Origin: Linyphia triangularis | Taxonomy: Eukaryota > Arthropoda > Arachnida > Araneae > Linyphiidae | DNA length: 64,000 nt | Assembly (NCBI GenBank): GCA_963978545.1 | Contig: OZ021725.1 | Coordinates: 90,755,305 to 90,819,304, forward strand | Direction of reading: 5' to 3' | Part shown: one piece after another, positions 23,253-34,841 of the stretch | How the letters are laid out: each line of letters starts with the position of its first letter | Numbering within the stretch: the first letter of the stretch is position 1 | Position numbers and translations under genes: made by a program | Notes under the pieces: generated by a model | Databases searched by the model: none | What the model saw: the letters and a program-made list of their open reading frames with translations, nothing else | What the model was told of the DNA's origin: nothing

Positions 23253-24794
23253 TTTCAAAACTATAAAGAATTTAAATTGACATATTTTTAGTTAAAAATT
23301 AATATTGTGCATGGATAGTCAATGAAATTGAAGCTTATGACTCAAATATATTTGAACCATAAGCAATTTTTATGCACACTTTTGCTGCGCAAAAATTATA
23401 AAATGAGTAAAACTACATGAACAATAATGGCATTTTTCATTAAAAAAATTTTTAGCCAGAAAACTAGTTTTGCTATCAAAAGAGTAATTTACCTGTTGAC
23501 TAACATAATCGTCTTCAGCTCTATGTCATTGACCAGGAAAGTCTTGCTTCACCCATCTGGTTTAGCAGGCTCTTGTTCCATGTCAGATCAGTGTTGGTTT
23601 GTCTTCTCCATGAACCATCAACTAAATTCTCCCCAAAGGTGCTTTTGAGAAACTTTCTTTCAAATATGGCAAGGACCTATTGACTACAAAATAGTAAAAA
23701 TTAGTTGACTGACTTTTGGGATAACAGATCATTTATATGATAAAATGTTGTACCAGCGTCATAACAGCCGTATGAAACCTGGAAAGAATGCTATTAAACA
23801 CAAAACTAACCTTACTTAAGAGTAATATTACACTTAAGTAGGTCTGATCCTAAAGCTAAGAAAAAGTCATACACTTTGAATTGATGATCATTAACACGAG
23901 ATGAAACATTTTGAATAGTGAATTTTCATCTTCGGTCATTACAGCTTCACATGTAGCTCGGATAACCAGCAAGGCACTCTTACTAAAATAGGATGATTGC
24001 TAAGATAAATTCAAAAAGGAAATAAGATATATGTTTGAATTAAACTAGAGATGATGTCTTGACTAAGCTGCAGTATGCTTATCGGATAACAGAAGAAGAG
24101 GTAAAATTATGCCTTGTTTAATAAGAAGACACGTAAGACATAATAATGTACAACCTCAAAAAACAATTACCATATTTTTTATGGCATCACAATGTAAAAA
24201 AAAAACAATCAAGCTATTTCAATATGTTGCAAAAAGATACTAATCAAAAATTGATTTTAGCATTAAGTTTTCTATAATTCAACAAGATGAGGTCTAAAGT
24301 ACCCACTGGAAACAAAACCAGGTTATATTATATACAGCTTGTATATGCTACTTAGAAAAGGTATTTTGCTATGCTATTGTGTTTTATTCTATCCTTCATG
24401 ATAAATCACAGAGCATTTTTGTAACTTCCTATTAATTGAGGAGACATACCAAGAAAGCATAAAAAAATTTTCATCAACAAATTTCCTGATGGAGCAGGGC
24501 AACGTATAAACTGTCATTTTTTTGTGGCCTCTCGCGGGAAGGTACTCTAAAAAATATAGTTTATGAATTATGGTGTTGTTACGGATGCAAATACCTTTGC
24601 TAAATTTATTATATCGGCGGAATTTGCCAAAAAATACAAAAGTCAATGTAATATTTTTTACAAACAAAAGGTAGAAAATGCCTTGAGGAATTGGATAAGA
24701 TCTGGTGTGATGCACAACCAATTCCACTAACACGGAGAGTGCATTGTGTCGGATCAGTTTCTTCATTAACCATAAACTGCTCAGTGACTTCTAA

Positions 24795-24976
24795 TTACCC
24801 TAAAGCTTGGCGTCCACTATTGCTGAGCAGAGCGGATTAAATTTGAGCCAATTACAAGACTGTCAACGTCCATTGTAGCACAAGGCTTGTGCTACAATCG
24901 ACGTTGGCAGCCTTGTAATTGGCTCTAGTCCACTCCGCTCTGCTCAGCGATAGTGAACGCCAAGCTTCAAGGTAAA
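24795..24976. mobile_element. 182-bp foldback (palindromic) MITE
   Basis: The two halves are inverse copies along almost their full length: TTACCCTAAAGCTTGGCGT at the left and ACGCCAAGCTTCAAGGTAAA at the right. The arms contain GAGCCAATTACAAG and CTTGTAATTGGCTC. The centre is CAAGGCTTGTGCTACAAT. No coding capacity. Confidence 0.75.
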
Positions 24977-25582
24977 GTTGTCTATATATCAAAGAAAATG
25001 GAGAGTGATATTGTACAAGTAAAAAATAAAGTGATAGTCACATGATGAATATTACCTCAGGAAAGTGGTATGCTGCATATTGGAAAGAATAACTAGTTTA
25101 TTGGCCGAGCACTTAACGTTAGTCTTAATGAAGACAAATTCTCATTCATCTACCAAACTAAGCCATCTAAAAATCAGTTTTAAGAGGCTTAAACTTTTAT
25201 TATCCAGCCACACCTCTCAACTGTGTATTACAGCATGATTTTCAACACATAGAATCAAAAGTTTGAAATTTGTAACTGCATATAGTATTTTGTTTATTAT
25301 CTTAATTTTAGTTTATTTTTCATAAATATTTAAATGCTTAAGTTTATGTTCTGTGCTTGGTCACCAGATTTATTTGATTGTAGACACATACCGTGGGCAA
25401 AAAAAGTCTCAGTACGGAAGCCACAGTTACAAATAAATTAGCATAATTTCTACTCCTTTGCTTCATATCTTCAAACTATTGAAATTATGTTTAATTTGGT
25501 TCTTTAAAATAAGTTTAAAATAAATGTCGGTTTTTACAAAACGCAGCAAGTATTTAAATTGAAATACTTTGGAGATATTGCT

Positions 25583-26065
25583 TAAGTCGCACATGGGTTA
25601 AAAATTTATAAAAATATTGAAGGGACATCTCAAATGGTGAGAAATATTATTAAAATAGCGGGTCTGAATGAACTTGCAGCCCGTAAGAATCCTTAAATAA
25701 GTACCTGTAACAGAAAAAAGCGCCTTGAGTTTGCAAAAAAGCATGCAAGTTATCAGTTATCTTTCTGTGAATCAGTTCTTTTTAATGATGAATTAAAATT
25801 TAATATCCAAGGGTCAGATAATCGAGTTATGGTCTGGATAAAACCAAATCAACAAATGTTAATTTAGAATTTATGTGGAACTGTCAAACACAGTGGAGGA
25901 GGCATTATGGTGTGGTGGTGTATAAGGGCTGCTGTTGTCAGCAATGTATATTTTGTAGAAGGAAGTAGGGATCGGTAAGTGTATCTTGAAATCTAAACAC
26001 AAAATCTTGTAACAAATGCACGAAAATTGTCTCTTGAGAATTCTTTTCAATGTTTTTTTTATCAA
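25583..26065 (+). pseudogene. Tc1 transposase, middle/catalytic part, broken
   Basis: The plus-strand reading gives NIIKIAGLNELAARKNP, then KRLEFAKKHASYQLSFCES, VLFNDELKFNIQGSDNRVMV and NLCGTVKHSGGGIMVWWC. These are the standard Tc1 DDE-domain blocks, including the first catalytic Asp in the FNDE motif. In-frame stops interrupt it after ARKNP and before NLCGTVKH, and the C-terminal end decays. The N-terminal DNA-binding part is missing on this strand. Confidence 0.88.
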
Positions 26066-26350
26066 TTTTTAAGCCATGTGTGACTTGAGGTGAACTTATT
26101 TGCGGATTATCTTGAACCTTATTATAGGATATTTCTTTTAAGCAAGCTTTTTAGCTTTGAAGATCTTCCGGATCGATCTCTATCCTCAAAAGTTTGAAGC
26201 TCATGGTGTCTTTTAATAATATATTGTACTATAGGCTTCAATATATAAAAGATTTCCCCAATTTTTTCCATAGATAATCCATAATTTCATAACTGAATCG
26301 CCAACTGACAACTAGGTTTCGAAACTCCATTTTAAGACGATCAGCTACGA
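26055..26350 (-). pseudogene. Tc1 transposase, N-terminal helix-turn-helix part, inverted and broken
   Basis: The minus-strand reading begins MEFRNLVVSWRFSYEIMDYL and ends NPQISSPQVTHGLKID, equivalent to the Tc1 paired-like HTH region and its NPRxSAPxLxxEL segment. Stops and frameshifts are present. The last block (THGLK) matches the block at the start of the plus-strand fragment (AHGLK), which pinpoints the rearrangement. Confidence 0.7.
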
Positions 26351-26694
26351 GGTAAAATTAAACAATTGCTGCTATCATGTCTTCAAGGCACTTGCGTACA
26401 CTTCATATTTTAAAAATTTACTGCAAATCTGTTGTGGAAGACTTCAGAATTAATTTTCATATTGCATACTGAAACATTTTTTGTATGGCAGTTAGCAACA
26501 TTTCCTAAATATTTCAATTTAAATACTTGCTGCATTTTGTAAAAACAGGTATTTACTATAAAATTATTTTAAAGAATCAAATGAAACATATTTCAGTAGT
26601 TACTGGTGATATGAAGCAAAAGATTATAGAAATTATGCTAATTTATTTGCAACTTTGACTTCTGTACGGAGACTTTTTTTTTTACCTACTGTAT

Positions 26695-27025
26695 GTTAGT
26701 CCATTACTATGATTTTGTTTGTCCATTACCACTTACTCTTTCATTCTATACATCATTTATTTATTTTACATTATATAATTCACAAACTTTTAAAATTTTT
26801 GAATGAACAAAAGAACTATGTTGTTTTTCAGTTAGTCCGTTACCTTGACTTTATAACCAAATTGTGCACTCTAATTAAATGGCAACAAATTCTAATACCC
26901 AGAATAAGAATCATGTACCCTTTAAATATTTATATAAGTGCCATTTTCAGTCAAAATTAAAAATCTTTCCTTAGTGGGTTTGTATTTGTGTTAAAATAAC
27001 ACTAGAATGTTAGTCCGTTATCATG
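26695..27025 (+). repeat. Dispersed motif cluster TTAGTCCRTTAyC
   Basis: GTTAGTCCATTACTATGA at 26695, TTGTCCATTACCACT at 26717, GTTAGTCCGTTACCTTGA at 26833 and GTTAGTCCGTTATCATGG at 27009 recur in one orientation in otherwise AT-rich DNA. The function is unknown. Confidence 0.55.
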
Positions 27026-27547
27026 GAATTGCCCAAGTGTTTGAACAAATCATATGGCTTTGACCTAGCTATTTCCTGGCTTCACTTACTTGGTAAATCA
27101 CAATTGGCCCGTGAATATTTCCTTCGTCAATGTTTACCTTTTCGATGATAAACACTGCTTTAATTTGAATCACGATTCAGCAACTACAACCTTCTTTCAA
27201 CTAAATTTATTTTTAAAATTGTGTTAATAACATTTGACGATGGCTTCGAATAGAAGTTATGTGTTCAAAAGACAACTTAAAGGCAAAACCATTAAACATC
27301 ATTGTTAAAACAATTCTCAGGAATGTACTTTACAATAATATTAATATTCATGTTACTAGAGTTTCCTGTCAAAAATCTTAATCATAAATTTGTATATATA
27401 ATTACTTTATTTGACCTTGAATAATTTTATTTCAGTTTTTACACATAACTTACACAAAATTAGTACATATGTTGGGTTTGCATATAAAATATTATTACAT
27501 TTTTTCGAGGGGTAATATATTCTAACAATATTATAAGGTGAACCTAC

Positions 27548-27805
27548 CAGTAATTGACCATTTAGTGCAAGTTTCTACACATTTAATTTTTTTTCTTAAA
27601 AAATTATTAACGGGAATGTTATGAAAACTTCCCAAAATATAAATTGATTAATGAAGCTCAATAATAAATTAACATGGTGTTCCAGTCCTTTTTACAATTT
27701 AAAATATCATCAGAATTTCTTACCAAAAGCAATTTTGCCAGTAATTGACCCAGTAGACATTAGTAATTGACCACAGCCATGCTAGTAATTGACCACTTCC
27801 TTTTC
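27548..27805 (+). repeat. Dispersed motif cluster AGTAATTGACC
   Basis: AGTAATTGACC occurs four times in the same orientation, once near 27550 and three times in 27739-27796. It may be a decayed tandem repeat or part of a transposon interior. No gene is seen here. Confidence 0.6.
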
Positions 27806-28387
27806 CAGAATAAAACCAAAAGTTAATTGTTAAATTCTGTTATAAAATGCTCTAATATTCATAAATTAACTATTAAATGAATTAAAAAAAGAAAGTAAAA
27901 ATAAATATAATCAATTTTAATCCACGAAAATACGGGAACATCAGTGTAAAATATAGTATGAGGGTTTTCAAAGTTAGTTATACTGGTAGATAATTATGCA
28001 TATTTTATTCAAAAAATTAAAACAAGAAAATAAAAATAATATAGAAAAGACTATCCAATCCTATACTTTCAATTCTGAATAAATTTACTAGATGAAAAGA
28101 ATCAAATGTAGAGGATATTATTTCTTGAATAATTTCAAAATCATCCGTTTTTCAAATGGAAATCATTTTCTTGCATTGGCATTTATCCAATTACATAGAA
28201 GAGTTTCTCCAGCGTAACGAGTTGTTTTCTCGCCAACGTCGAACAAGGTAATTTTGATTGCAAATTAAAAAAAAAGAAAAAGCGCATTGAGCAGAACTTT
28301 TTGTGTTTATGGCCTTTTCAAAACATTTAGAATTGAATAAAAAAATTAAAAATGCGGGAATCGTCCATTGGACATACAACAACTGCA

Positions 28388-28470
28388 AAAATTAAGGACT
28401 TTTAAGGACATATAAGCATTTTTAAGGCCTTGAGAAAAAGTTCAAAAATATTAAGCACTTTTAATGACCT
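28388..28470 (+). mobile_element. Fragment of the CAGGGTTCCCA hAT-like family
   Basis: AAAAATTAAGGACTTTTAAG, TTAAGGCCTTGA and AATATTAAGCACTTTTAATG follow the same order as in 4073-4195, without the terminal ends. Confidence 0.6.
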
Positions 28471-28747
28471 TGTTGTAGAATTGTGAAGTTCTTTTGTCCT
28501 CAGAGTTATGTTTAATTAATATTCATTTTCCAGATACCTACAGAAAATACTTAGGCCAGTAGAAGATTATTATATATTCTATATTGTGATATAAACAAAG
28601 TTACTTTTAGAAAATATAAACAGAATGTTCCAGCTTCTAGTTATGCAAGTTTCAATATTGTCCTGGCAAATAAGGAATACAATAACAGCAAACCAGGATA
28701 ATGATGCTTGTTATATTATTTTAATTACAACTTGAATAAATAAGTTT

Positions 28748-29020
28748 AATTGACGCTTATTGACGAGTGTGATTGCTCACGTCAAATAATTTACCGAGTT
28801 AGAAAAAGTATTTTCCCACGTGTTGCATATAATATATTTTATAATTACGCGCAAGAAATATTTCCAATTCGTATATTTATTAATGTTGGCAACTCCAGTA
28901 AATGAATTTCTTCTAAAAATGTGTCATTTCAATGCAATGTCAAGACTATACTTATATAATATTTGAGCACGAGGCGTGCAAGAAAATACTTTTTTTACAC
29001 TCGTCTCATGTATTGCTTTC
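28748..29020 (+). mobile_element. Paired MITE-like repeat, copy 1
   Basis: A ~270-bp unit with inverted ends: GAGTTAGAAAAAGTATTTTC at the left, and CGAGTGTAAAAAAAGTATTT when the right is inverted. The interior has TTGGCAACTCCAGTAAATGA and ATATAATATTTGAGCAC. It is directly repeated at 29912-30165. Confidence 0.65.
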
Positions 29021-29911
29021 AACAAAAATTTAATTCTCTAAAAACAATTTATAAAAAGTTATTATAATAGCAATTTGAAGTTAAATAATAAGAATAAATA
29101 TGTATATATTAACTTACCCAATTCGAAAATGCATAATATTCAAAGCAATGTGTTTGTGTAGTGAACCAGAATATTGCCATTACATTTATTTAAAAGTAAG
29201 ATAATTTATATTCTGACGTCATATATAGTTGCTTGGAAGACAAATTAATAAAATAAACGTTTTTGATTGGTTTAAAATTCGAATATGGTTTAAAGCTGTA
29301 TTTTTCATTAGTTGTTTTGAATACATTGGAATTACCAGATGCTTCTAAAGATTTTCTTTTATCATGGAATGAAAAATTTTACTTCTTAATTAATTTACAA
29401 ATATCCGATTTTACGCGCATTCCATTTCTTTTTTTCTTTCTTTTTTTCAATTATGTGTTGTATATTTTCTTTATTGAAAGGCTGAGTTATATAACAAATT
29501 GTAAAACTCGTTTCAATGGAATGCATTCACGTTCATTATTAAACGTAAATATATAATTTCGGAAATTTGCAAGTAGAACATAAGCTCACACAATGAATTT
29601 ATTTTCTGAATACAGCACGATATTCTTTTAAATACTGTAGAGCAGCATTCACCTCTAACTTTTAGAGACGAGCGGTATGAGTTATATGTTGAAGTTTTTT
29701 GTGGACCGCAGATTTTTACCGAATATGCCAATACATATTACTTTTACTGTGTATGTTCAAGATCACAAATGTAATTATTGGTATAGAATAGATCCAACAA
29801 TAAAAATATTTTTGAAAAATGGAAAAAATAATGAACTTTTTACTATCTCGAAAAATAGTTATTTATGCAACTATACTTGGGAATATAATACTTTTTCAAT
29901 CGAGGTAAAAT

Positions 29912-30165
29912 GCTTATTTAACGAGTGCGTTAGCGCAAGTCAAATAATTTAAAGAGTTTGAAAAAGTATTTTCCCACGTGTTGCATACACTATTTTTTAT
30001 AATTACGAGCAAAAAATATTTTTAATACATATATTTGTTAAGCTGGCAACTCCAGTCAATGAATTTCTTCTGAAAATATATTTTTCAATACCCAAACCTA
30101 TATAATATTTGAGCACTAGGCGTGCGAGAGAGTATTTTTTCACACTAGTGCGAAAAAGTGCTACT
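29912..30165 (+). mobile_element. Paired MITE-like repeat, copy 2
   Basis: Direct repeat of 28748-29020, including about 45 bp outside the inverted ends (CGAGTG...CAAATAATTTA). The ~0.9 kb between the copies has two short plus-strand ORFs (29263-29556 and 29677-29952) that match nothing I know and are AT-biased. Confidence 0.65.
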
Positions 30166-31918
30166 TTCGCGACGATTTTTTATTCAAAATTATTATAAAA
30201 AGTTTTATTTTTTGCACGTTGTTATAAAAGTAATTGATATTTGATTTTTTTTAATAATTAAAAAAATATTTTCGTTATACTATCTTAAATTAAAATCTAA
30301 AATATAAGTGAATCTTTTATTAAAACCTTGCTTGTGTGTCTTCATGTGACTTGGCATAACATTGAATAAATATATTTAAATTATACCTTCTTATATTCTG
30401 CTGATTTTGTCGATATCATCAGTTGTGAGATACCAATTGTAAGTCAATATCAATTTCTCTCAGGCTCTCAAGAGAAAAAAAAAATACTATTTGTCAGACT
30501 TGCTACTACGGGCAGCGTAGTGGAGAACACTGTTCTTAATAGTTAACACATACCATTTTGGAAAAATTAATATTATGTAAAATAAAGTTCATTTCTCGAA
30601 ATCTGAAATTAAAGTTCAAAGATTGAAAAAGCAGAGATGGTTCTTTAGTGAGATTATCGAGTGATCAAAATTGAAATAAGCCAAATTAAAAAAAAGAAAT
30701 CTGCCACTCATTTTGAAAAATGCATTTCTCGAGTTATGCATTAAAAAAATGGTACAATAATACATTTCATTTCTTAAACTAAATTCATTTGCTTGAACTG
30801 ATCTTGTCAATCATTTGCTGAAAACAAATCATGGAAGTATTTGTTAAAATTTAAGCTGACTTATGATGGATTTTAGTTGATGTAAATTTCCTCAAGTAGC
30901 AAATATTCTATATCCAAATGAATATACATGTTTGCAAATAATGTTTCTCATATTCAAGTAAATTTTGCGTTCAATTTTCATTAGCATCATATGTCCGGAA
31001 AACGCTCAAATCTAAATATGTTATTTAAATAAATCTGGCTTGTTTAATTGCATACGAAGTGGGGAAGGGGGTTTGTAATAGAAATTCCAGTATCCGTTAC
31101 ATCCAGAATATTTTTAAAAAAGTCAGTAATTCAAGTAATAATTCAGGCAGTCAGTAATACAGAATTCTAAAATCCAGAAGAAATGTACATATATTGTATC
31201 GTTTATTGCATTAAATATATATTAGTTTTCGAAATACAATGTAATTTGTTTGTCTGGAATCCATGTAAATCTATTACTTATTCTTATTATAATTATAGTC
31301 TAAACCGGGCATCCGTCAGCAACCGGGAAACAGGGGCGTGGAGCATCGCACAACTTTTAATTACACTATAATACTAACATGTATTTGTGTTTTATATTTT
31401 CTTCATTCGCTTAGAAAAAATGGCCAGATTGGCGATAAATCTTATGAGTCGTTAAAAAAAAAAAAAAAAAAACCTTTGCCAAAATAGTGTTTTCGGTGAT
31501 ATACTTTTCGATAATTCTTATATTATTCTTTCTTTTAAGAGAAACTGAGGAGAGGAGAAAAACGATCGTTGATGGAGAACTCTGTGTTGAATTTTCCCCC
31601 CTTTTTTTCCCTTCCTTCAACTTTTTATGCCATTTAAGCATTTTTACGTGAATTTCGGAGGTGGGGATGTTTAGAACACCTTAAGAGGCATCACCACAGT
31701 GATTTTGATTAAAATCGTAAGAGCCGTTTTTTAGAAATCATTGAAAAACCTGAAAACTACCTTATGCGCATGCCGGGTTTGACGAAAACCTTAATGGTAG
31801 GTCCCTTGGCCCCTACCAATCCTCACATCAAATTTGAACATCGTCGGTCAATTTGTTCGGGAGTTATGCTGACCATAAACAAACAGACCAAATTTTTTTT
31901 TATATCACATTTTTGAAA

Positions 31919-31946
31919 TCAGGATGTTCCAAAACGTGGAACATCC
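31919..31946. repeat. Perfect 11-bp stem hairpin AGGATGTTCCA
   Basis: AGGATGTTCCA is followed by a five-base loop and its inverse TGGAACATCCT. The string GGATGTTCCAAAACGT recurs inverted at 35661-35676, so this belongs to a dispersed repeat spanning roughly 31660-31950. Confidence 0.6.
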
Positions 31947-32181
31947 TGGAAGTCGTTTTTCTGAGTCGTAAGTCATCGAGTTAAACTTAACTCGTTACTG
32001 AAATAATAAAAGGAAATAATGTTCGCTTCAAAATCCAGTTAAAGTATTTTAAATGTCAATATGTATTTTTCATTGTTCTCCTAAGTTAATTAACTCTTTT
32101 TAGAAATAATAATCGTGCGGTTAAAGTTGTATTATTTTTATATTTATCTACAATTTTCAACATCATTTCCAAATTGGTTGG

Positions 32182-32372
32182 TGCCTATCTGATGGCTGTG
32201 TGGTTTGTTCTCTGGTCACGCATGCCAAAAGGTGCCGTGTTCGAATCCTGGGTTAAGCATGGATGTTCGTTGTGGTTCGTAATCCACGTTAAGCTGTAGG
32301 TCCCGGCCTAATTAGCCGTCATTGTGCATAAAAATAGGTCGTTGAGCATATAAACCAACTAACCAGTTGGGT
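32182..32372 (+). mobile_element. SINE family B
   Basis: tRNA-like head TGATGGCTGTGTGGTT..., box B GTGTTCGAATCC, then CATGGATGTTCGTTGTGGTT and a tail ending ACCAACTAACC. The target duplication is only approximate (AATTGGTTG / AGTTGGGTTG). Confidence 0.82.
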
Positions 32373-33174
32373 TGCATTTCTTCTATTTGTACACCCCCCC
32401 CCCCATTTCCTTTATAGAACAAATTCAAATTGAAAATAAATCATTATTTGCAGTTATTTATTATTCTCGTTAAATTTTAAATGACAAGCGTTAGCCAATA
32501 ACCACAGAATATCAAAGAAGAATTTTCAATATTATTTGGAAAGTCAGTCCAATTAATAGATAAAAATGGAAAGGAAAAAAGTCGAATCCAATAAATCATG
32601 TAAGAAAATAGAAAATCAGATTCAGTCGAGATCGAAGCAAGAGAAAGGCAACTGCGCTTTTCACTCCCCCCCCCCCCTCTTCCCCTTCGAAGACGCGACC
32701 AGTAAACTGAACAGGTGTACAACATTACTCTCCCTTAGTTCTTTGTTCCGTTCCTCGAATTTTGCAAGCGAGACAAAGAAAGTAGGGAGCGAGTGGGCTG
32801 GAGACCAGATACCAAACTGACCTAAAGGGATATCCGAGTTAAAGTGACCCCTTATAACCATTCATCACCCCGAGGGTAAATAAAGATGGTAAGAAACCGC
32901 GGGCTGTAAACGAATACTGCATGGTAGGGGGTAATTTGAATTGATCTCGTGTTGCGTCGCCTGCTGGTGTAGACGGAATCTCAAAATAAATTTGTCGCAT
33001 CTATAATTTTTTGTTTCAGTTTAATAATTTTATTGTTTAGATTGGTCAATGATAGTGCAATCAATTTCAAAAGTGAATGTTTTGCTAAATGTCTAGAATT
33101 CCGTAGCGATATGCATTTCATTTCCATGTTCTATACGTTGTTACCAGTAATTTATAAAATCCAACATTCTATAG

Positions 33175-33655
33175 CAACGGTTCGCAATCTCTTAAGTTGT
33201 GCGGACCACCTATTTTGTAAAAAAAACTTTGCGACTCATTAAATAATACAATACGTGCGTACATCAGTAATTAGTAAAAGTTTAGAATTAAAGGATTAAA
33301 AAATAGTTCTTTTTATAAATTGTAATGCAATTAATGCAGTTTTGGTAATAACTGGATATTTTTGCCAAACATTTATCCAAAACGAGATCAATGGTGTCGA
33401 TAATTCAATTAACGAGTCTTCACTTGAAGATATTTTCTATATTTTAGTTAATCTTCTTGAAACAGAATTCACTCGTTAAACCGTCGAAGAATAGAATCGA
33501 ATAATTGGATTGTTACTAATCATCGAGTGACTCGATTATTCCTTTCTCTACCCTTGAAGCTTTCGTAATATTTATCTTGGATTATTAGACTCTTGATTAG
33601 CTTCCACGGGCCAGTACCACACTACTCGCGGCCCACAATAGGTTGGGAACCGCTG
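33175..33655. mobile_element. SPIN-like hAT non-autonomous element
   Basis: The left end CAACGGTTCGCAATCTC and right end GGTTGGGAACCGCTG are flanked by 8-bp duplications TTCTATAG and TTTTATAG (7 of 8 match). The right side shares the CACGGGCCAGTACCACACTA and CTCGCGGCCCAC blocks with 12052-12486. No coding capacity. Confidence 0.85.
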
Positions 33656-34159
33656 TTTTATAGAACACATAGGCATTTTAAATCATGCCGAAAACGGGTC
33701 GATTTAGAAATCGCTTTATCGGACTTTTTTGTTTTTTATATTTTAAAATGCTCAATGCTTTTTTTTTTCTGAAAGGATTTTAAGTTATGAAAATGATTTA
33801 AATTTTTTTATAAATTTCACATTACCGACTGGAAGGATAAAATATAACATACGTATTGCAACTAAAAATTCCATGATGAATTTTTTTAAAGGTTCGGTTT
33901 GCGAAGATTTTAATTTTACGTTTCTTTATAGTTTAAAATGTCGCTATAATGAAAATTGGCAAAAAAAAAAAAAAAAACGTCGACTTTAAATTAAACAAAA
34001 AATTCAGTTATTCTAATTTCCCAGCATTTCCTGATGATCGGGATTTACTGCAAGAATAATATGTTGAGAAGAAATATTTTATGAAAAATAAAAGTGGTGC
34101 TCATTACCTGCCTTTAAAATAGGCTATATGAATGAAAAAAGGGTATATAATATATACAC

Positions 34160-34520
34160 TAACTTAGAAGCGTTGCGAAAATTGCCTAAATCACACAGAT
34201 GTCGCCAAAATCATTAAGATCACATACTGATCACAATGTGATATCGCCGCGACAAGACTTTCGTTGCGAAAATCGCATTTCATTCTAAAATTATTTTGGG
34301 ATATCACTGGATGTCGCTGCGATATCACAAAGTAACATCGCAACTTCGTCACAGTGTGATGTCGCAGCGATATCACATGGAAGTCGAAAGTGACGTGAAC
34401 TTTTGCGACATCGCTGCGATATCCCATGCAAGTCACATTGTGACCGTGATCTTTGCGACGAAAAACTTCGTTGCAGTGACGTAACTGTGACAAAGATGGT
34501 TAGTAGGGTAGTTAAAATTT
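34160..34520 (-). repeat. One-monomer relative of the 18.5-kb satellite element
   Basis: On the minus strand it begins with the boundary block AACTACCCTACTAACCAT and continues with GATATCGC/GTCAC-rich leader sequence. It contains a single diverged 91-bp-type monomer: GCGATTTTCGCAACGAAAGT, TGTGATCTTAATGATTTTGG, CGACATC. The same order occurs at 18465-20190 on the opposite strand. Confidence 0.8.
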
Positions 34521-34546
34521 GTTTTTAACTATAAGAAACCTATTTA

Positions 34547-34841
34547 GGGCTCCGATAATCCGGCGGTAGAGTATCGAGCTCATAACCGGAGGGTTGTGGG
34601 TTCGGGCCTCCGTCCGCCAAATATCGGTGTGTACCTAATGGGGGCTGGTGCACATTAAATCTGTCGTGGCCTCAATGTCCTCTCGTTGGTGTGGTGGGGT
34701 AGGAGAGAGGGGTTCACACTAGAAGATTTCGATCTCGTATTCTTCTAGATGCTCAAAATTACGAGACGTATTTAGCTGTGTTAAGCATTTTATAAGTGGC
34801 AGAAATAGACAGTCGGCAGTTCCGAAAAACAAAGCAAAACA
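34547..34841 (+). mobile_element. tRNA-derived SINE, family D (295 bp)
   Basis: The head is tRNA-like (CCGGCGGTAGAGTATCGAGC as the box A region, GTGGGTTCGGGCCTCC as box B). It is followed by a long unique body ending CAAAGCAAAACA. A perfect 11-bp target duplication AAACCTATTTA lies at 34536-34546 and 34842-34852. Confidence 0.88.

Larger units (their letters stand above)
25391..26691. mobile_element. Rearranged Tc1-type transposon fossil, 1301 bp, TA-flanked
   Basis: Terminal inverted repeats of about 200 bp run inward from GTGGGCAAAAAAAGTCTCAG (left) and, inverted, from CAGTAGGTAAAAAAAAAAGT (right). Both include GCAGCAAGTATTTAAATTG. TA flanks both ends (25389-25390 and 26692-26693). The interior holds two parts of one transposase in opposite orientations (see the two pseudogene entries). 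The element is defective. Confidence 0.85.

Noticed and set aside
24389..24766. 125-codon minus-strand ORF
   Set aside because: No recognisable domain, AT-driven composition rich in Phe/Ile/Lys, and no splice or promoter context. It is most likely a chance frame.
29263..29952. Two plus-strand ORFs of 97 and 91 codons between paired repeats
   Set aside because: No recognisable domains and AT-biased composition. They could be real only if the paired repeats bound an unknown element.
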